NCBI RefSeq assembly: GCF_044326205.1
Contig: NZ_JBIRCY010000006.1
Location: 62,001-126,000 of the forward strand
Reading direction: 5' to 3'
Source: Kumtagia sp044326205
GTDB taxonomy: Bacteria > Pseudomonadota > Alphaproteobacteria > Rhizobiales > Rhizobiaceae
Length of the DNA: 64,000 bases
Both the position numbers and the translations under genes were made by a program. The notes beneath the pieces were generated by a model. The model made no database searches. It worked only from the letters and a program-made list of their open reading frames with translations, and had not been told where the DNA came from. Each line of letters begins with the position of its first letter. Position 1 is the first letter of the stretch. Of the stretch, positions 50,291 through 60,007 are shown one piece after another.

Positions 50291-51670
50291 TCAATTCGAC
50301 GTATCCTGCGACGGCAGCAGATAGGCACTGACCGACTGATGGGGGTTGAGATATTTGACCGCAGCCGCCTTAACCTGCGCCGCCGTAACGGTCTTGATCT
50401 TGTCCGGCCAGGCCTGCACGTCCTTGACGGTGCTGCCGGTGGTCAGCGCCGATCCATACATGTTCGCCATGCTGGACGGGCTGTCCTGCGCGAAGATCAT
50501 GCTGCGGACCAGCCGGTTCTTGGCCTTCTGCAACTCGTCTTCGGAGACACCGTCCTTCTGGATGCGGGCGACCTCTGCGTTGATCGAGGTCTCGAGCTTG
50601 GCGAGGCCCTCGGCGTCGCGAGGGGAGCCGTAGACCACGAAGCTGGTCTCGTCGAGCGCCGTGCCGTCGTAGTAAGCGCCGGTTCCGGCCGCGGCATCGC
50701 TCTTCACTACGAGTTGCTGGTACAGCCGGCTGCGGGTGCCGCCGCCGAGAATCTCGGAAAGCAGGTCGAGCGCTTCCGCTTCGCCCGGCTCGGCGGTCCG
50801 GTAGGACGGTGCCAGCCAGTATCTTGCAAAGCTCGGGATGCCGACACGCGGATCGGTCATCGTCACCGTGCGGCTGGTATTCTGCTCCGGCTCGGTCGGG
50901 CGGTCGCGCGGCGGCAGGTCCGGGCCGCGCGCCACCTTGCCGTAGGTTTCCTCCGCCAGTTTGCGTACCTGGTCGGGCTCGACGTCGCCGGCCACCACCA
51001 GCACCGCGTTGTTCGGCGTGTAATACTGATTGTAGAAAGCCACCGCGTCGGTGCGATTCAGCTTCTCCATCTCGTGCATCCAGCCGATCACCGGCACGCG
51101 ATAGGGATGGTTCTGGTAGAGCGTCGCCTGCACCTCTTCCGAAAGCAGCGATTCCGGATCACCCTCGATGCGCGAACGGCGCTCCTCCAGCACCACGTCG
51201 CGCTCCGGCCCAATCACCGCGTCGGTGAGGATCAGGTTGCGCATGCGGTCGGCTTCCAACGCCATCATCGTGCCCAGCGCGTCCGGCGGAACCGTCTCGT
51301 GATAGGCGGTGTAGTCGTAGGACGTGAAGGCGTTCTCGCTTCCGCCGATCGAGGCCACCGCCGCGTCGAACTCGCCCGGCTTGTGGTTCGTCGTGCCCTT
51401 GAACATCAGGTGCTCGAAGAAATGCGCGATGCCGGATTTTCCGAGCGGCTCGTCGGCGCTGCCGACCTTGTACCAGACCATGTGGGTAACGATCGGCGCG
51501 CGATGGTCGGGGATCACCACCACCTCCATGCCGTTCGCCAGCGTGAAGTCGGCCACCGGTTCGCGCTTGCCTTGCGCGTCGGCGAAAGCGGATTCCACCG
51601 GCAATGCGACGACGACGGACAGAAAAAGGCCGGCGAGGAAGCGGCGGACCGGGCGGTCTTCGAGACTCAT
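50291..51670 (-). CDS. Periplasmic M16 family zinc peptidase (active subunit)
   Basis: 459 residues from the ATG 51668-51670 (MSLEDRPVRR), preceded by AGGAG, with a signal peptide ending at 'ESAFADAQ'. The inverted zinc motif 'HFFEHLMFKG' lies near residue 82, with the third-ligand Glu in 'MMALEADRMRN', so this is a catalytically competent pitrilysin-type peptidase. It probably degrades peptides in the periplasm with the inactive partner encoded downstream; substrates unknown. Confidence 0.92.
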   Translation of the reverse strand: MSLEDRPVRRFLAGLFLSVVVALPVESAFADAQGKREPVADFTLANGMEVVVIPDHRAPIVTHMVWYKVGSADEPLGKSGIAHFFEHLMFKGTTNHKPGEFDAAVASIGGSENAFTSYDYTAYHETVPPDALGTMMALEADRMRNLILTDAVIGPERDVVLEERRSRIEGDPESLLSEEVQATLYQNHPYRVPVIGWMHEMEKLNRTDAVAFYNQYYTPNNAVLVVAGDVEPDQVRKLAEETYGKVARGPDLPPRDRPTEPEQNTSRTVTMTDPRVGIPSFARYWLAPSYRTAEPGEAEALDLLSEILGGGTRSRLYQQLVVKSDAAAGTGAYYDGTALDETSFVVYGSPRDAEGLAKLETSINAEVARIQKDGVSEDELQKAKNRLVRSMIFAQDSPSSMANMYGSALTTGSTVKDVQAWPDKIKTVTAAQVKAAAVKYLNPHQSVSAYLLPSQDTSN

Positions 51671-51821
51671 GAAGGCTCCTGAACTGCTTTGTTCCGGCCT
51701 TATATGGCTCGCCGGCTTCACGCGGAAAGTGAATTGTTCGTCATGTTGCCGTGGAGCACGGGTGTGTTGATATTTAGGTCAGGCCGGCATTACCCGAATT
51801 TCAGCACGCCTTTGGCTGGCA

Positions 51822-52376
51822 TCAGGCGGCTTCGAGGAAGCGGATGACCGTTTCGCCGTAGTTGCGTTCGTCCAATAGCGTGAAACCCGCGACCGGTCCG
51901 AAAGGCACCGAGGCGGTCTCCTCGACGACGCAAAGGGCATGCGGTATCAGCCAGCCGCCGCTGCTGGCCGAATGCAGCGCCTGCTCGCCAAGGCCTTTTC
52001 CGTAGGGCGGATCGGCGAAGAGCAGACCGAAAGGCTGGACTGTGCCGGCATCGCCAAGCCTGGTCGCGTCGCGCCGGAAGATTTTCGTGCGCCCTGTCAG
52101 CCCGAAGGCCTCGACATTGGTGCGGATCAGCCCCCTGCCCTCGGCCGATTCCTCGATGAACATGCCGAAGCCAGCGCCGCGCGACAGCGCCTCCAGCCCG
52201 AGGGCACCGGTGCCGGCGAACAGGTCGAGCACGCGGGCACCGGCCAGCCGGTCACCAAAACGATGCGCAATGACGTTGAACACAGATTCGCGAGTCCGGT
52301 CGGTGGTCGGACGGATGTCCTGCGAACGCGGCGTGGCCAGCGGCCTGCCGCGAAACTCTCCCCCGACGATGCGCAT
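51822..52376 (-). CDS. rsmD: 16S rRNA (guanine966-N2)-methyltransferase
   Basis: Methylates G966 of 16S rRNA. 184 residues. 'MRIVGGEFRGRPL' start, SAM-binding 'VLDLFAGTGALGLEALSRGA' and catalytic 'LLFADPPYGKG' are diagnostic. ATG 52374-52376 is six bases downstream of the rluB stop, and the pair is commonly adjacent in alphaproteobacteria. Confidence 0.94.
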   Translation of the reverse strand: MRIVGGEFRGRPLATPRSQDIRPTTDRTRESVFNVIAHRFGDRLAGARVLDLFAGTGALGLEALSRGAGFGMFIEESAEGRGLIRTNVEAFGLTGRTKIFRRDATRLGDAGTVQPFGLLFADPPYGKGLGEQALHSASSGGWLIPHALCVVEETASVPFGPVAGFTLLDERNYGETVIRFLEAA

Positions 52377-52382
52377 CCGAGG

Positions 52383-54500
52383 CTACTCGTCCGTGCGTGG
52401 CTTGCGGGGACGGGTCGGGCGCTCGCCCGGACCCCCATCGCCGCCCCTGCCCTCGCCCCGCGGCTTGCCGACCGGTTTTGCGCCGCCCGGTTTTCCGTAG
52501 CCCGGCTTGCGGCTTTTCTTGGCTTCCGCGGCGGCCTTTTCGGCGGCAATCCGCCCAGCACCCTGCGGCCTGGACCCCGGAGCCATCCAGACATTGGTCT
52601 TGCGCTGGCCCGGCGGCTCGATCGGCCGCTGCTCACGTTCACCGAACTTCTTGCCGCGCGGCGGGCGGTCGCCGAAGGCTGGCTTCTCGCCGCGATCGAA
52701 TTTCACGCCGGGCGGCCCACGGTCGGGTTTCGCACCGAAGCCACCGCGATCCGGTTTGGTCGAAAGCTTGCCCAGAGCGTCGTCGCGGCTATTTTCACGG
52801 CGCTTGCGGGCCTTGATCAGACCGCCCTCGCCGATACGGCCGGGCATCCCGTCGCGCACGATCTTCGGCCGCGCTGCCTCCTCCGCCGGAGCCTCGCTGC
52901 CCCGCACCGGCCGGTTGGAGAACGGTTTTACGATATCCGCCTCGAAATTCGCGCCCGACTCCTCGATCAGCCGCTCGCCGAGCTGGTCGCGCAGCAGGCG
53001 ACCCTTCAATTCCTGGACATGCCCTTCCGGCAGTTCGCCGAGTTGGAACGGACCGAACGAGATGCGGATCAGCCGCGTCACGTCGAGGCCGAGCGCGCCA
53101 AGAATATTCTTGACCTCGCGGTTCTTGCCCTCGCGCAGGCCGATCGTCAGCCAGGCGTTGGAGCCCTGCTCGCGGTCGAGCGACGCCTCGATCGAACCGT
53201 AGAACACGCCATCGACCGCGATGCCATCCTTCAGCGCCGCCAGCGCGGATTCCTCAACCTTGCCGTGGACTCGCGCCCTGTAGCGCCGCAGCCAGCCGGT
53301 CGCGGGCAATTCCAGCGTGCGGGCCAGGCCACCGTCATTGGTGAGGAGCAACAGGCCCTCGGTGTTGATGTCGAGCCGGCCGACGGTAATCAGACGCGGC
53401 AGATCGGGAGGCAGCACGTCGAACACCGTCCGCCGTCCTTCCGGGTCACGATTGGTGGTCACCACGCCGGCCGGCTTATGGAAGAGGAACAGCCGCGTGC
53501 GCTCGATCGGCGGCAACGGCTCGCCGTCCAGCTCGATCTTGTCGTCGATCGTCACGTTGACGGCCGGGCTGGCCAGCACCTTGCCGTTGACCCGAACACG
53601 CCCGGCGGCGATCAGGTCCTCGGCGTCGCGGCGCGAGGCGATGCCGACACGCGCCAGCCGCTTGGCGATGCGCTCTCCACCTTCCTCGGCGGAGATCGGC
53701 GCTCTGGAAAAGGGCTTGCGATCGCCGGAAGATCTTGCCGGACCCGCGTCACGCTTCTCGAACGGCTTTCGCGGCGGGCGCGATCCATCGGCAGGCTTGT
53801 CGAAACGGCGCGGGCGATCGCCTTGCTCGCGTGCATGGTCGTCGCGCTCGAACCTGCGCACCGAGCGCTCCCCTTCGGCGGAAGCTTCCGGGCGGCGCCT
53901 GGTGAAAGGCCTGTCTCCAGCGTCGGAGCGGAATGGCCGGTCCGATCGTTCGGGCCTTGCCGCGTCACCGCTATCGCGCGAAACGGACCGTTCGTAGCGG
54001 CCCGGACGCGGGTTGCTTTCGTCGCGGGGCTTGTACGGCCTTTCCTCACGCGGCTTGAACGCCCTGTCCTCGCGCGACTTGAATGGACGGTCCTCGCGGG
54101 GCGTGAAGGTCTTGCCTTCAGGACGCGCGCGATATGGCTTGGCAGTGCGTTCGCCGGAAGCGGCTCCGCCCTCCTCACGCGGACGGTAGGCGGGCCGCTC
54201 GGCGCGCGCTGGCCGTTCGCCAGTCGCCGCATCACCGTAACTCCGCTTGGGCGCCGGCTTGTCGCCGTCCCGAAATGGCCTTTCGCCCTTGCCGCCAAAT
54301 CCCTTCTTCTCACCAAAACCCGGCTTGCCCCCAAAACCCGGTTTGCCGCCTTTCGCTCCGAAACCTGGCTGGCCCTTCGGACCAAAGCCTGGTTTGCCAC
54401 CCTTCGCACCCGGTCCGCCGCTGCCTGCCCGGCCACCGAATTTGCGGTCGCCAGGAGCGCGTGCGCCCTTGCCTGAAGGTTTTTTCCGATCGTCGTCCAT
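52383..54500 (-). CDS. 23S rRNA pseudouridine synthase (RluB-like) with long disordered tails
   Basis: 705 residues, over twice the usual 250-320. Residues about 273-505 are the normal enzyme: an S4 RNA-binding domain ('ERIAKRLARVGIASRRDAED') and the RsuA/RluB catalytic domain with the nucleophile Asp in 'VGRLDINTEGLLLLT' near 372. The N-terminal 270 residues are Gly/Lys/Arg/Phe-rich with repeated 'GKPGFG' and 'REERPYKPRDE'-like units. The C-terminal 185 residues are also basic and low in complexity. Start at the ATG 54498-54500 (MDDDRKKPSG). It probably makes pseudouridine 2605 of 23S rRNA. Such tails are seen in other rhizobia. Confidence 0.88.
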   Translation of the reverse strand: MDDDRKKPSGKGARAPGDRKFGGRAGSGGPGAKGGKPGFGPKGQPGFGAKGGKPGFGGKPGFGEKKGFGGKGERPFRDGDKPAPKRSYGDAATGERPARAERPAYRPREEGGAASGERTAKPYRARPEGKTFTPREDRPFKSREDRAFKPREERPYKPRDESNPRPGRYERSVSRDSGDAARPERSDRPFRSDAGDRPFTRRRPEASAEGERSVRRFERDDHAREQGDRPRRFDKPADGSRPPRKPFEKRDAGPARSSGDRKPFSRAPISAEEGGERIAKRLARVGIASRRDAEDLIAAGRVRVNGKVLASPAVNVTIDDKIELDGEPLPPIERTRLFLFHKPAGVVTTNRDPEGRRTVFDVLPPDLPRLITVGRLDINTEGLLLLTNDGGLARTLELPATGWLRRYRARVHGKVEESALAALKDGIAVDGVFYGSIEASLDREQGSNAWLTIGLREGKNREVKNILGALGLDVTRLIRISFGPFQLGELPEGHVQELKGRLLRDQLGERLIEESGANFEADIVKPFSNRPVRGSEAPAEEAARPKIVRDGMPGRIGEGGLIKARKRRENSRDDALGKLSTKPDRGGFGAKPDRGPPGVKFDRGEKPAFGDRPPRGKKFGEREQRPIEPPGQRKTNVWMAPGSRPQGAGRIAAEKAAAEAKKSRKPGYGKPGGAKPVGKPRGEGRGGDGGPGERPTRPRKPRTDE

Positions 54501-54564
54501 GGGCCTTTGCCTTTCCGGCCGGGGTGTAGCAGTAACGTTCCAGACACGCGAGGGAAATGTCTTT

Positions 54565-55017
54565 ATGCCCGCGAAACGCCCGGATTTCATGAGTTTTGCG
54601 CTTGTCGAGGCCGAGGCCGCGGTGGCGCGCGGGGAGGTGCCGGTCGGCGCCGTCCTCGTGCACGAAGGCAAGATCGTCGCCAGCGCCGGGAACCGCACCC
54701 GTGAGTTGAAAGACGCCACCGCCCACGCCGAGATGCTGGTGATCCGGGAAGCCTCCCGGAAGCTCGACGCCGAACGCCTGACCGGCTGCGATCTCTACGT
54801 CACGCTGGAACCCTGCGCCATGTGCGCGGCGGCGATCTCATTCGCCCGGGTGCGGCGGCTTTATTTCGGCGCGGCGGACGAAAAAGGCGGCGCGGTCGTA
54901 AACGGGGTGCGCTTCTACGCTTCGCCAACCTGCCATCACGCGCCAGAAGTCTATCCCGGCATCGGCGAGCGTCCCGCCAGCGAAATCCTCACGAGTTTCT
55001 TTCAAAACCGGCGCTAA
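54565..55017 (+). CDS. tadA: tRNA adenosine(34) deaminase
   Basis: Converts A34 to inosine in tRNA-Arg(ACG). 150 residues. Zinc-binding and catalytic 'TAHAEMLVI' and 'EPCAMCAAA' are both complete, with the TadA-like C-terminal 'YPGIGERPASEILTSFF'. Start at the ATG 54565-54567 (MPAKRPDFMS), with GAGGGAA upstream; an ATG eight codons later is the alternative. Divergent from rluB by 64 bases. Confidence 0.92.
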   Translation: MPAKRPDFMSFALVEAEAAVARGEVPVGAVLVHEGKIVASAGNRTRELKDATAHAEMLVIREASRKLDAERLTGCDLYVTLEPCAMCAAAISFARVRRLYFGAADEKGGAVVNGVRFYASPTCHHAPEVYPGIGERPASEILTSFFQNRR

Positions 55018-55072
55018 GACCGGCCGATGCCTGAAGATTCAGGCCTGCCTTAGCAGAAACAGGATACCTTCG

Positions 55073-55762
55073 TCACCAGGGAAGGACATCAGCCCAGCTC
55101 CTGTCGCTCTTCTTGCGGGCCTCGGCTTTCAGCCGACGCTCCTTCTTGAGCTCATCCTCGCCGAGTTCGCCCGTCGGCGCGGCGGTCGAAGCCTGTCGAT
55201 AGTCGATCGGCGGCTCGCTCAGATACCTGCGCGTGTCCGGGCTGCCCTGCCGGTTCTCGGCCAACTGCTTGCGGAACGCCGCGCTTTGGGCGGCCGATTT
55301 GCCGGTGCCGACCGGCTCCACGCCGGTCTCCAGGTGGCGGGTGTTCATCACCGGGTTCTTCTCGGTGGGCGCGGCGGTAGCGCGCGCCAGATCGGGGTCG
55401 ATGTTCGGCTGCCAACCTGGATCGTCGCGATTCTCGTCGGCCTCGGCGCGCAGGCGCGCACGCTTCTGTTCAGGCGATTCGGGCCACTCCGGATTTCCGG
55501 CGGAAGCGAGACTCTCCTGCGGCGCGGGCAAGACTTCGGCCGACCCCTTGACCGGTTTTACCAGTTCGGGCCGAGGCTTGTAGTCGATCGCCGGGCGGTC
55601 CTTCGGGGCAAGCGACAGGATGCTGCTGACGTCGCCGACAAGCTGCTCGCTTGCAGTCTTGTCGGTGCCATAAGTCGGCGAACTCATGCAGCCCGAGAGT
55701 GCTGCGCCCGCAATCGCCAGACCGGCGGCGGCCGCAATGCCGGAACGGCGGTCTCCCGTCAT
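55073..55762 (-). CDS. Putative lipoprotein of unknown function
   Basis: 229 residues from the ATG 55760-55762 (MTGDRRSGIA). A lipobox 'GAALSGC' puts the lipidated Cys at residue 25, after a hydrophobic signal. The mature part is polar and Pro/Glu/Arg-rich, with a charged C terminus ending 'RSWADVLPW'. No recognised family beyond similar alphaproteobacterial lipoproteins. Weak ribosome binding site; a GTG five codons earlier is an alternative. Lies downstream of ileS on the same strand. Confidence 0.78.
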   Translation of the reverse strand: MTGDRRSGIAAAAGLAIAGAALSGCMSSPTYGTDKTASEQLVGDVSSILSLAPKDRPAIDYKPRPELVKPVKGSAEVLPAPQESLASAGNPEWPESPEQKRARLRAEADENRDDPGWQPNIDPDLARATAAPTEKNPVMNTRHLETGVEPVGTGKSAAQSAAFRKQLAENRQGSPDTRRYLSEPPIDYRQASTAAPTGELGEDELKKERRLKAEARKKSDRSWADVLPW

Positions 55763-55912
55763 GCCAAGAAATGTCACTGCGATAAGCCTCTTAAGAGTCG
55801 CCCCGAATACCCCTTCCTGCGGGATTGGCGGGGAAATCCGGCGATAGTTTGTCGCCGGATTGGTTAATTCTCTACCGTATGCAGTCGCGCATAACAACGC
55901 ATACAGCAATTT

Positions 55913-58879
55913 TCATGCAAGTCTGCCCAGTTTTTGCAGTTCATGCAGCGCCGCGGCGTCGCGCGCCGACACATCCGGGAACTCCGGGTCGGAGCCGACA
56001 TCGTCGGTATAGCGCCAGGAGCGCGCGCATTTCGTGCCCGACGCGAGTCGCGGCACGACCGCCACGCCCGCCACGTCGTCCAGCCGGAAACCGTCCGCCG
56101 GAGCTTCAGTTGCCGAGACATCAATGCCGCTGGTGATCGCGACTTCGGCCATGTCGACATCCCTGACAGCCGCGAACAGGTCCGCGTCCGTCACAAACAC
56201 CGCCGGCGCTGCCTCCAGCGACGAGCCGATGACCTTCTTCGCCCGCTCGATCTCAAGCGCCGCCGTGACCACGCCACGCACCTTTCGCACCTTGCGCCAT
56301 TTTTCCGCCAGCGCATCGTCGCGCCAGTCGGCGGGCACTGTTGGAAACTGCTCCAGATGGATCGAGCGCTTGTCAGGATAGCGTTCCAGCCAGGCCTCTT
56401 CCGTCGTGAAGGGCAGCATCGGCGCCAGCCAGGTCGCCAGATGGTCGAACAGGTGGCGCACCACCTGCACCGCCGCCAGCCGCCGCTTGCTCGACGGCGC
56501 GTCGCAGTAGAGCGCGTCCTTGCGGATGTCGAAGTAGAAGGCCGACAGGTCGACCACCATGAAATCGAGCAACGATTTCGCGATGCGCTTGAAGTCGAAG
56601 GCGTCGTAGCCTGTCCGCACCACCTCGTCGAGTTCCGACAGCCGGTGCAACATCAGCCGCTCCAGTTCAGGCATCTCGGCCAGAGGCACTTCCGTGCCGT
56701 CGTCATGCGCCAGCGTGCCCAGCATCCAGCGGATGGTGTTGCGCAGTTTCCTGTAAGCGTCGATGTTGGTCTGCAGGATGTTCTTGCCGAGCCGCTGGTC
56801 TTCCCAGTAGTCGGTGGTCATCACCCAGAGCCGCAGGATGTCGGCGCCGGACTGCTTCATCACGTCCTGCGGGACGACCGTGTTGCCGAGCGACTTCGAC
56901 ATTTTGCGGCCTTCCTCGTCCATGGTGAAACCATGGGTGACGACCGTGTCGTAGGGCGCCCTGCCGCGCGTGCCGCAGCTTTCGAGCAGCGAGGAATGGA
57001 ACCAGCCGCGATGCTGGTCCGAGCCTTCGAGATAGACGTCCGCCGGCCATTTCAGGTCCGGCCGGTCCTCCAGCGTAAAAGTGTGCGTCGAGCCGGAATC
57101 GAACCAGACGTCGAGGATGTCCTTGACCATCGTCCACGGCTCGTTGGCTTTCGGCCCGAGAAAGCGCTCGCGCGCTCCCTCCGCGAACCAGGCGTCGGCG
57201 CCTTCGGCCTCAAAGGCGTCGAGGATGCGCTGGTTGACCGCGTCGTCCTTCAGCATATTGCCGTCCTCGTCGGCGAAGACGCAGATCGGCACGCCCCAGG
57301 CGCGCTGGCGCGACAGCACCCAGTCGGGCCGCTCGGCGATCATGGCGCGCAGCCGCGTCTGGCCGGCAGCGGGCACGAAGCGTGTGGCGTCGATGGCGGC
57401 AAGGGCGCGAGAGCGCAGCGTCGTCGCATCGCCCAGTTCCTTGTCCATATAGACGAACCACTGCGGCGTATTCCGGAAGATCACCGGCTTCTTCGAACGC
57501 CACGAATGCGGATAGCTGTGCTTCAGCCGCCCACGCGCGAACAGCATGTTGCGCTCGATCAGCGCATCGATGACCGCCTTGTTGGCGTCACCCTTCTTGC
57601 CGGAATCGTCGATGACCCGCGCCGCGCCGCCCTCGCGGTCCGGGCCGAAACCCGGCGCGTCCTTGGTGAAGAAGCCGGCATCGTCGACGGTGAAGGGGAT
57701 CGCGGTGTCGATGCCGCGCGCGGTCAGGTCTTTTCCCGCCGACATCCAGGCGTCGAAGTCTTCGCGGCCATGGCCAGGCGCGGTATGCACGAAACCCGTG
57801 CCGGCGTCGTCGGTGACGTGGTCGCCGGGGAGCATGGGGACGGCAAATTCGTAGCCACCGCCGAGGCCCGCGAACGGGTGCGAAAGCACGAAACCCGCAA
57901 GTTCCGCATCATTCACTTCGGCAAGTCTCTCGAAGCCCAGTTTTGCTTTGGCGAACGACTCCTCGGCCAAATTGTCAGCGAAGATCAGCTTCTCGCCCGG
58001 TTGCGGGCCGAAGTCGTTCTCAGCGGACTTGACCTCGTACAGCCCGTACGTGACGCGTGGCGAAAAGGCGACAGCGCGGTTACCGGGGATCGTCCATGGC
58101 GTCGTCGTCCAGATGACGACTGAAGAACCCCGGAGCATATCCATCTTTTGTTTGGCTGCATCAGGCACGTCATGCGTACCGAAGCCGACAACCGGAAACT
58201 TCACCCAGACCGTGTCGCTCTCGTAGTCAGCATACTCGACCTCAGCCTCCGCCAGCGCAGTGCGCTCGACCACGCTCCACATCACAGGCTTCGACCCGCG
58301 ATAAAGCTGGCCGCTCGCTGCAAACTTCAGCAGTTCGCCGGCGATGCGCGATTCGGCGTGGAAATTCATCGTCGTATAGGGATTCTTGAAATCGCCAACG
58401 ACGCCGAGCCGCTGGAACTCTGCGCCCTGCACGGCGATCCATTTTTCCGCATAGGCGCGGCACTCCTGCCGGAACGCGACCATCGCGGCCGGATCGGACA
58501 GGTCGGGTTTGGCCTTACCCTTGGAGCGATAATTTTCCTCCTCGATCTTCCACTCGATCGGCAGGCCGTGGCAGTCCCAGCCCGGCACGTAATTGCTATC
58601 GTAGCCGCGCATCTGGAACGAGCGGGTGATGACGTCCTTCAGGATCTTGTTCAGCGCATGGCCGATATGGATGTTGCCGTTGGCATAGGGCGGCCCGTCA
58701 TGCAGCACATATTTCGGCCGCCCCGCCGCGTCCTCGCGCAGCAATCGGTAAAGGTCCATCTCCTGCCAGCGGGCAACGGTCTGCGGCTCCTTTTCGGGAA
58801 GGCCGGCGCGCATCGGAAACTCCGTCTGCGGCAGATAGAGCGTCTTGGAATAATCGAGTTTTTCGGTCGTGTCGGTCAT
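55913..58879 (-). CDS. ileS: Isoleucyl-tRNA synthetase
   Basis: 988 residues, normal for a class Ia IleRS. HIGH motif 'NIHIGHALNKIL' near residue 73; KMSKS motif 'GRKMSKSLGNTV' near 660; editing (CP1) domain between them with the 'TTPWTIPGNRAV' threonine-rich signature; anticodon-binding and C-terminal domains complete. ATG 58877-58879. In many alphaproteobacteria the next gene upstream is ribF; here ribF is about 4.5 kb away (63385 onward), with other genes and repeats in between. No T-box is expected or seen. Confidence 0.97.
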   Translation of the reverse strand: MTDTTEKLDYSKTLYLPQTEFPMRAGLPEKEPQTVARWQEMDLYRLLREDAAGRPKYVLHDGPPYANGNIHIGHALNKILKDVITRSFQMRGYDSNYVPGWDCHGLPIEWKIEEENYRSKGKAKPDLSDPAAMVAFRQECRAYAEKWIAVQGAEFQRLGVVGDFKNPYTTMNFHAESRIAGELLKFAASGQLYRGSKPVMWSVVERTALAEAEVEYADYESDTVWVKFPVVGFGTHDVPDAAKQKMDMLRGSSVVIWTTTPWTIPGNRAVAFSPRVTYGLYEVKSAENDFGPQPGEKLIFADNLAEESFAKAKLGFERLAEVNDAELAGFVLSHPFAGLGGGYEFAVPMLPGDHVTDDAGTGFVHTAPGHGREDFDAWMSAGKDLTARGIDTAIPFTVDDAGFFTKDAPGFGPDREGGAARVIDDSGKKGDANKAVIDALIERNMLFARGRLKHSYPHSWRSKKPVIFRNTPQWFVYMDKELGDATTLRSRALAAIDATRFVPAAGQTRLRAMIAERPDWVLSRQRAWGVPICVFADEDGNMLKDDAVNQRILDAFEAEGADAWFAEGARERFLGPKANEPWTMVKDILDVWFDSGSTHTFTLEDRPDLKWPADVYLEGSDQHRGWFHSSLLESCGTRGRAPYDTVVTHGFTMDEEGRKMSKSLGNTVVPQDVMKQSGADILRLWVMTTDYWEDQRLGKNILQTNIDAYRKLRNTIRWMLGTLAHDDGTEVPLAEMPELERLMLHRLSELDEVVRTGYDAFDFKRIAKSLLDFMVVDLSAFYFDIRKDALYCDAPSSKRRLAAVQVVRHLFDHLATWLAPMLPFTTEEAWLERYPDKRSIHLEQFPTVPADWRDDALAEKWRKVRKVRGVVTAALEIERAKKVIGSSLEAAPAVFVTDADLFAAVRDVDMAEVAITSGIDVSATEAPADGFRLDDVAGVAVVPRLASGTKCARSWRYTDDVGSDPEFPDVSARDAAALHELQKLGRLA

Positions 58880-60007
58880 CGTCTTGCCATTGTGGACTGC
58901 CCGGCCGGAAAGCCAGGGCGTTCAACTATCATGAACTGGGAAAAGCGCGAGAGCGCCTGGGCAAAAATCTCCCGGGGCTTCCTGCGGCGTCAAGCCGCCC
59001 GGAAGGCCGGGCCAATAATTCGTATCGCGGTCGCAAATGGCGCGCTCATGCCGCCTCTTTAGCCGAGCACGGCGCAGAGATAAAGGGCCGAGACGCCTGG
59101 ATGACTAAACAGGCTGGGCCATCCCTCCCCCGCCGCGCCGGCCTCCAACCGGGCAAGGGCGCGCTCTGAGATCGAAATGCGCTGCCTTTGCCGTCGAGCG
59201 CTCGCCTGACGGTCTGCTGCCGGAAGAGCTTTCGATCAGGTGCGCTCCCGTAGCCGCGGCTCGCCGATCATGCGGGCCAGCCGATTCTGCACCGGCTCTG
59301 GTGTCGTTGAGATCGAGGCATGGATTCCCGACACTCTCCGCTCGCCCTCCGGCCCTTCGCTTTCGCTCCGGGCGTTCGTCGCTCGAAAAGCCAAGTCATT
59401 GGCTTTTCGTTCGCTTCGCGAACCGCTCCTCACCGCTCACGAGGTCGAGAATGACGACAATGATCTCTGGTTTCGGCTAATCGCCAACGTTGGAGATTGG
59501 CTGAGGCAAACCATGACTGTCGTCATTCTCGACCTCGTGAGCGAGCGAAGCGAGCGGAGAGTGTCGGGAATCCATGCCTCGGATTCGAAGCTACAAAACC
59601 GGTGCGGAATCTGCCGACCGGCGAGCCGCAGCCAAAATCCAGGATGCGTGAACATGATCGGGGCAAGGGCGGGGATGGTAAGAGGCGACGGAAGCCGCCG
59701 CTTGTCATATGCGAATCCCCTGCACCACGGGGTCGTCACGGTCGCCGCTTTTGCCGGCCTTGCCGGCCCCTTGGTCATGCTTGTTGCGCGAAAATCCACG
59801 CGGGTTGCGGCTAACCATCTGTTTTTACTTGGCTTTACAAGCATGACATTGTTTTCGAAAGGCCTTGCGCACAGGCCGTGAAGGCTGCGATGCGGGCTTC
59901 CCGCCTCTCAAAAAACCAAGCTTTTTCAATGTGTTGTGCTGACAGCGTGGTGTCAACCTCGCCGCGGCGCGATCGTCAAGGATTATTTTCTTAGGGTCCT
60001 TGCATAT
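58880..60007. other. Long gene-poor interval upstream of ileS
   Basis: About 1.1 kb with no gene I can support. Open frames here have no ribosome binding sites and run through repeat sequence. It contains the ileS leader, the composite inverted-repeat element (59314-59581), and from about 59880 an AT-richer stretch that leads into an SOS-type box and the promoter of the gene at 60059. Confidence 0.7.
59314..59581. repeat. Composite palindromic intergenic repeat element
   Basis: Outer arms: a 32-base perfect inverted repeat, 59314-59345 and 59550-59581 (core GGCATGGATTCCCGACACTC). Inner arms: a 25-base perfect inverted repeat, 59434-59458 and 59519-59543 (core CACGAGGTCGAGAATGACGA). Between outer and inner left arms lies a further small hairpin, 59384-59409, with an 11-base stem and GTCA loop, absent from the right side, so the left side looks like an arm interrupted by an insertion. 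It resembles the dispersed palindromic repeats of rhizobial genomes. No open reading frame of its own. Confidence 0.85.

Noticed and set aside
51939..54476. A very long open frame (845 codons) on the plus strand opposite rsmD and rluB
   Set aside because: It is the complement of repetitive, Gly/Arg-rich GC-rich coding sequence. No ribosome binding site, no recognisable domain, and both opposite-strand genes are certain.
55934..58123. A 729-codon plus-strand open frame opposite ileS
   Set aside because: Antisense shadow of a clear aminoacyl-tRNA synthetase; His/Arg-rich translation with no fold features.
59240..59881. Open frame running through the palindromic repeat
   Set aside because: Made largely of repeat arms in both orientations; no ribosome binding site.
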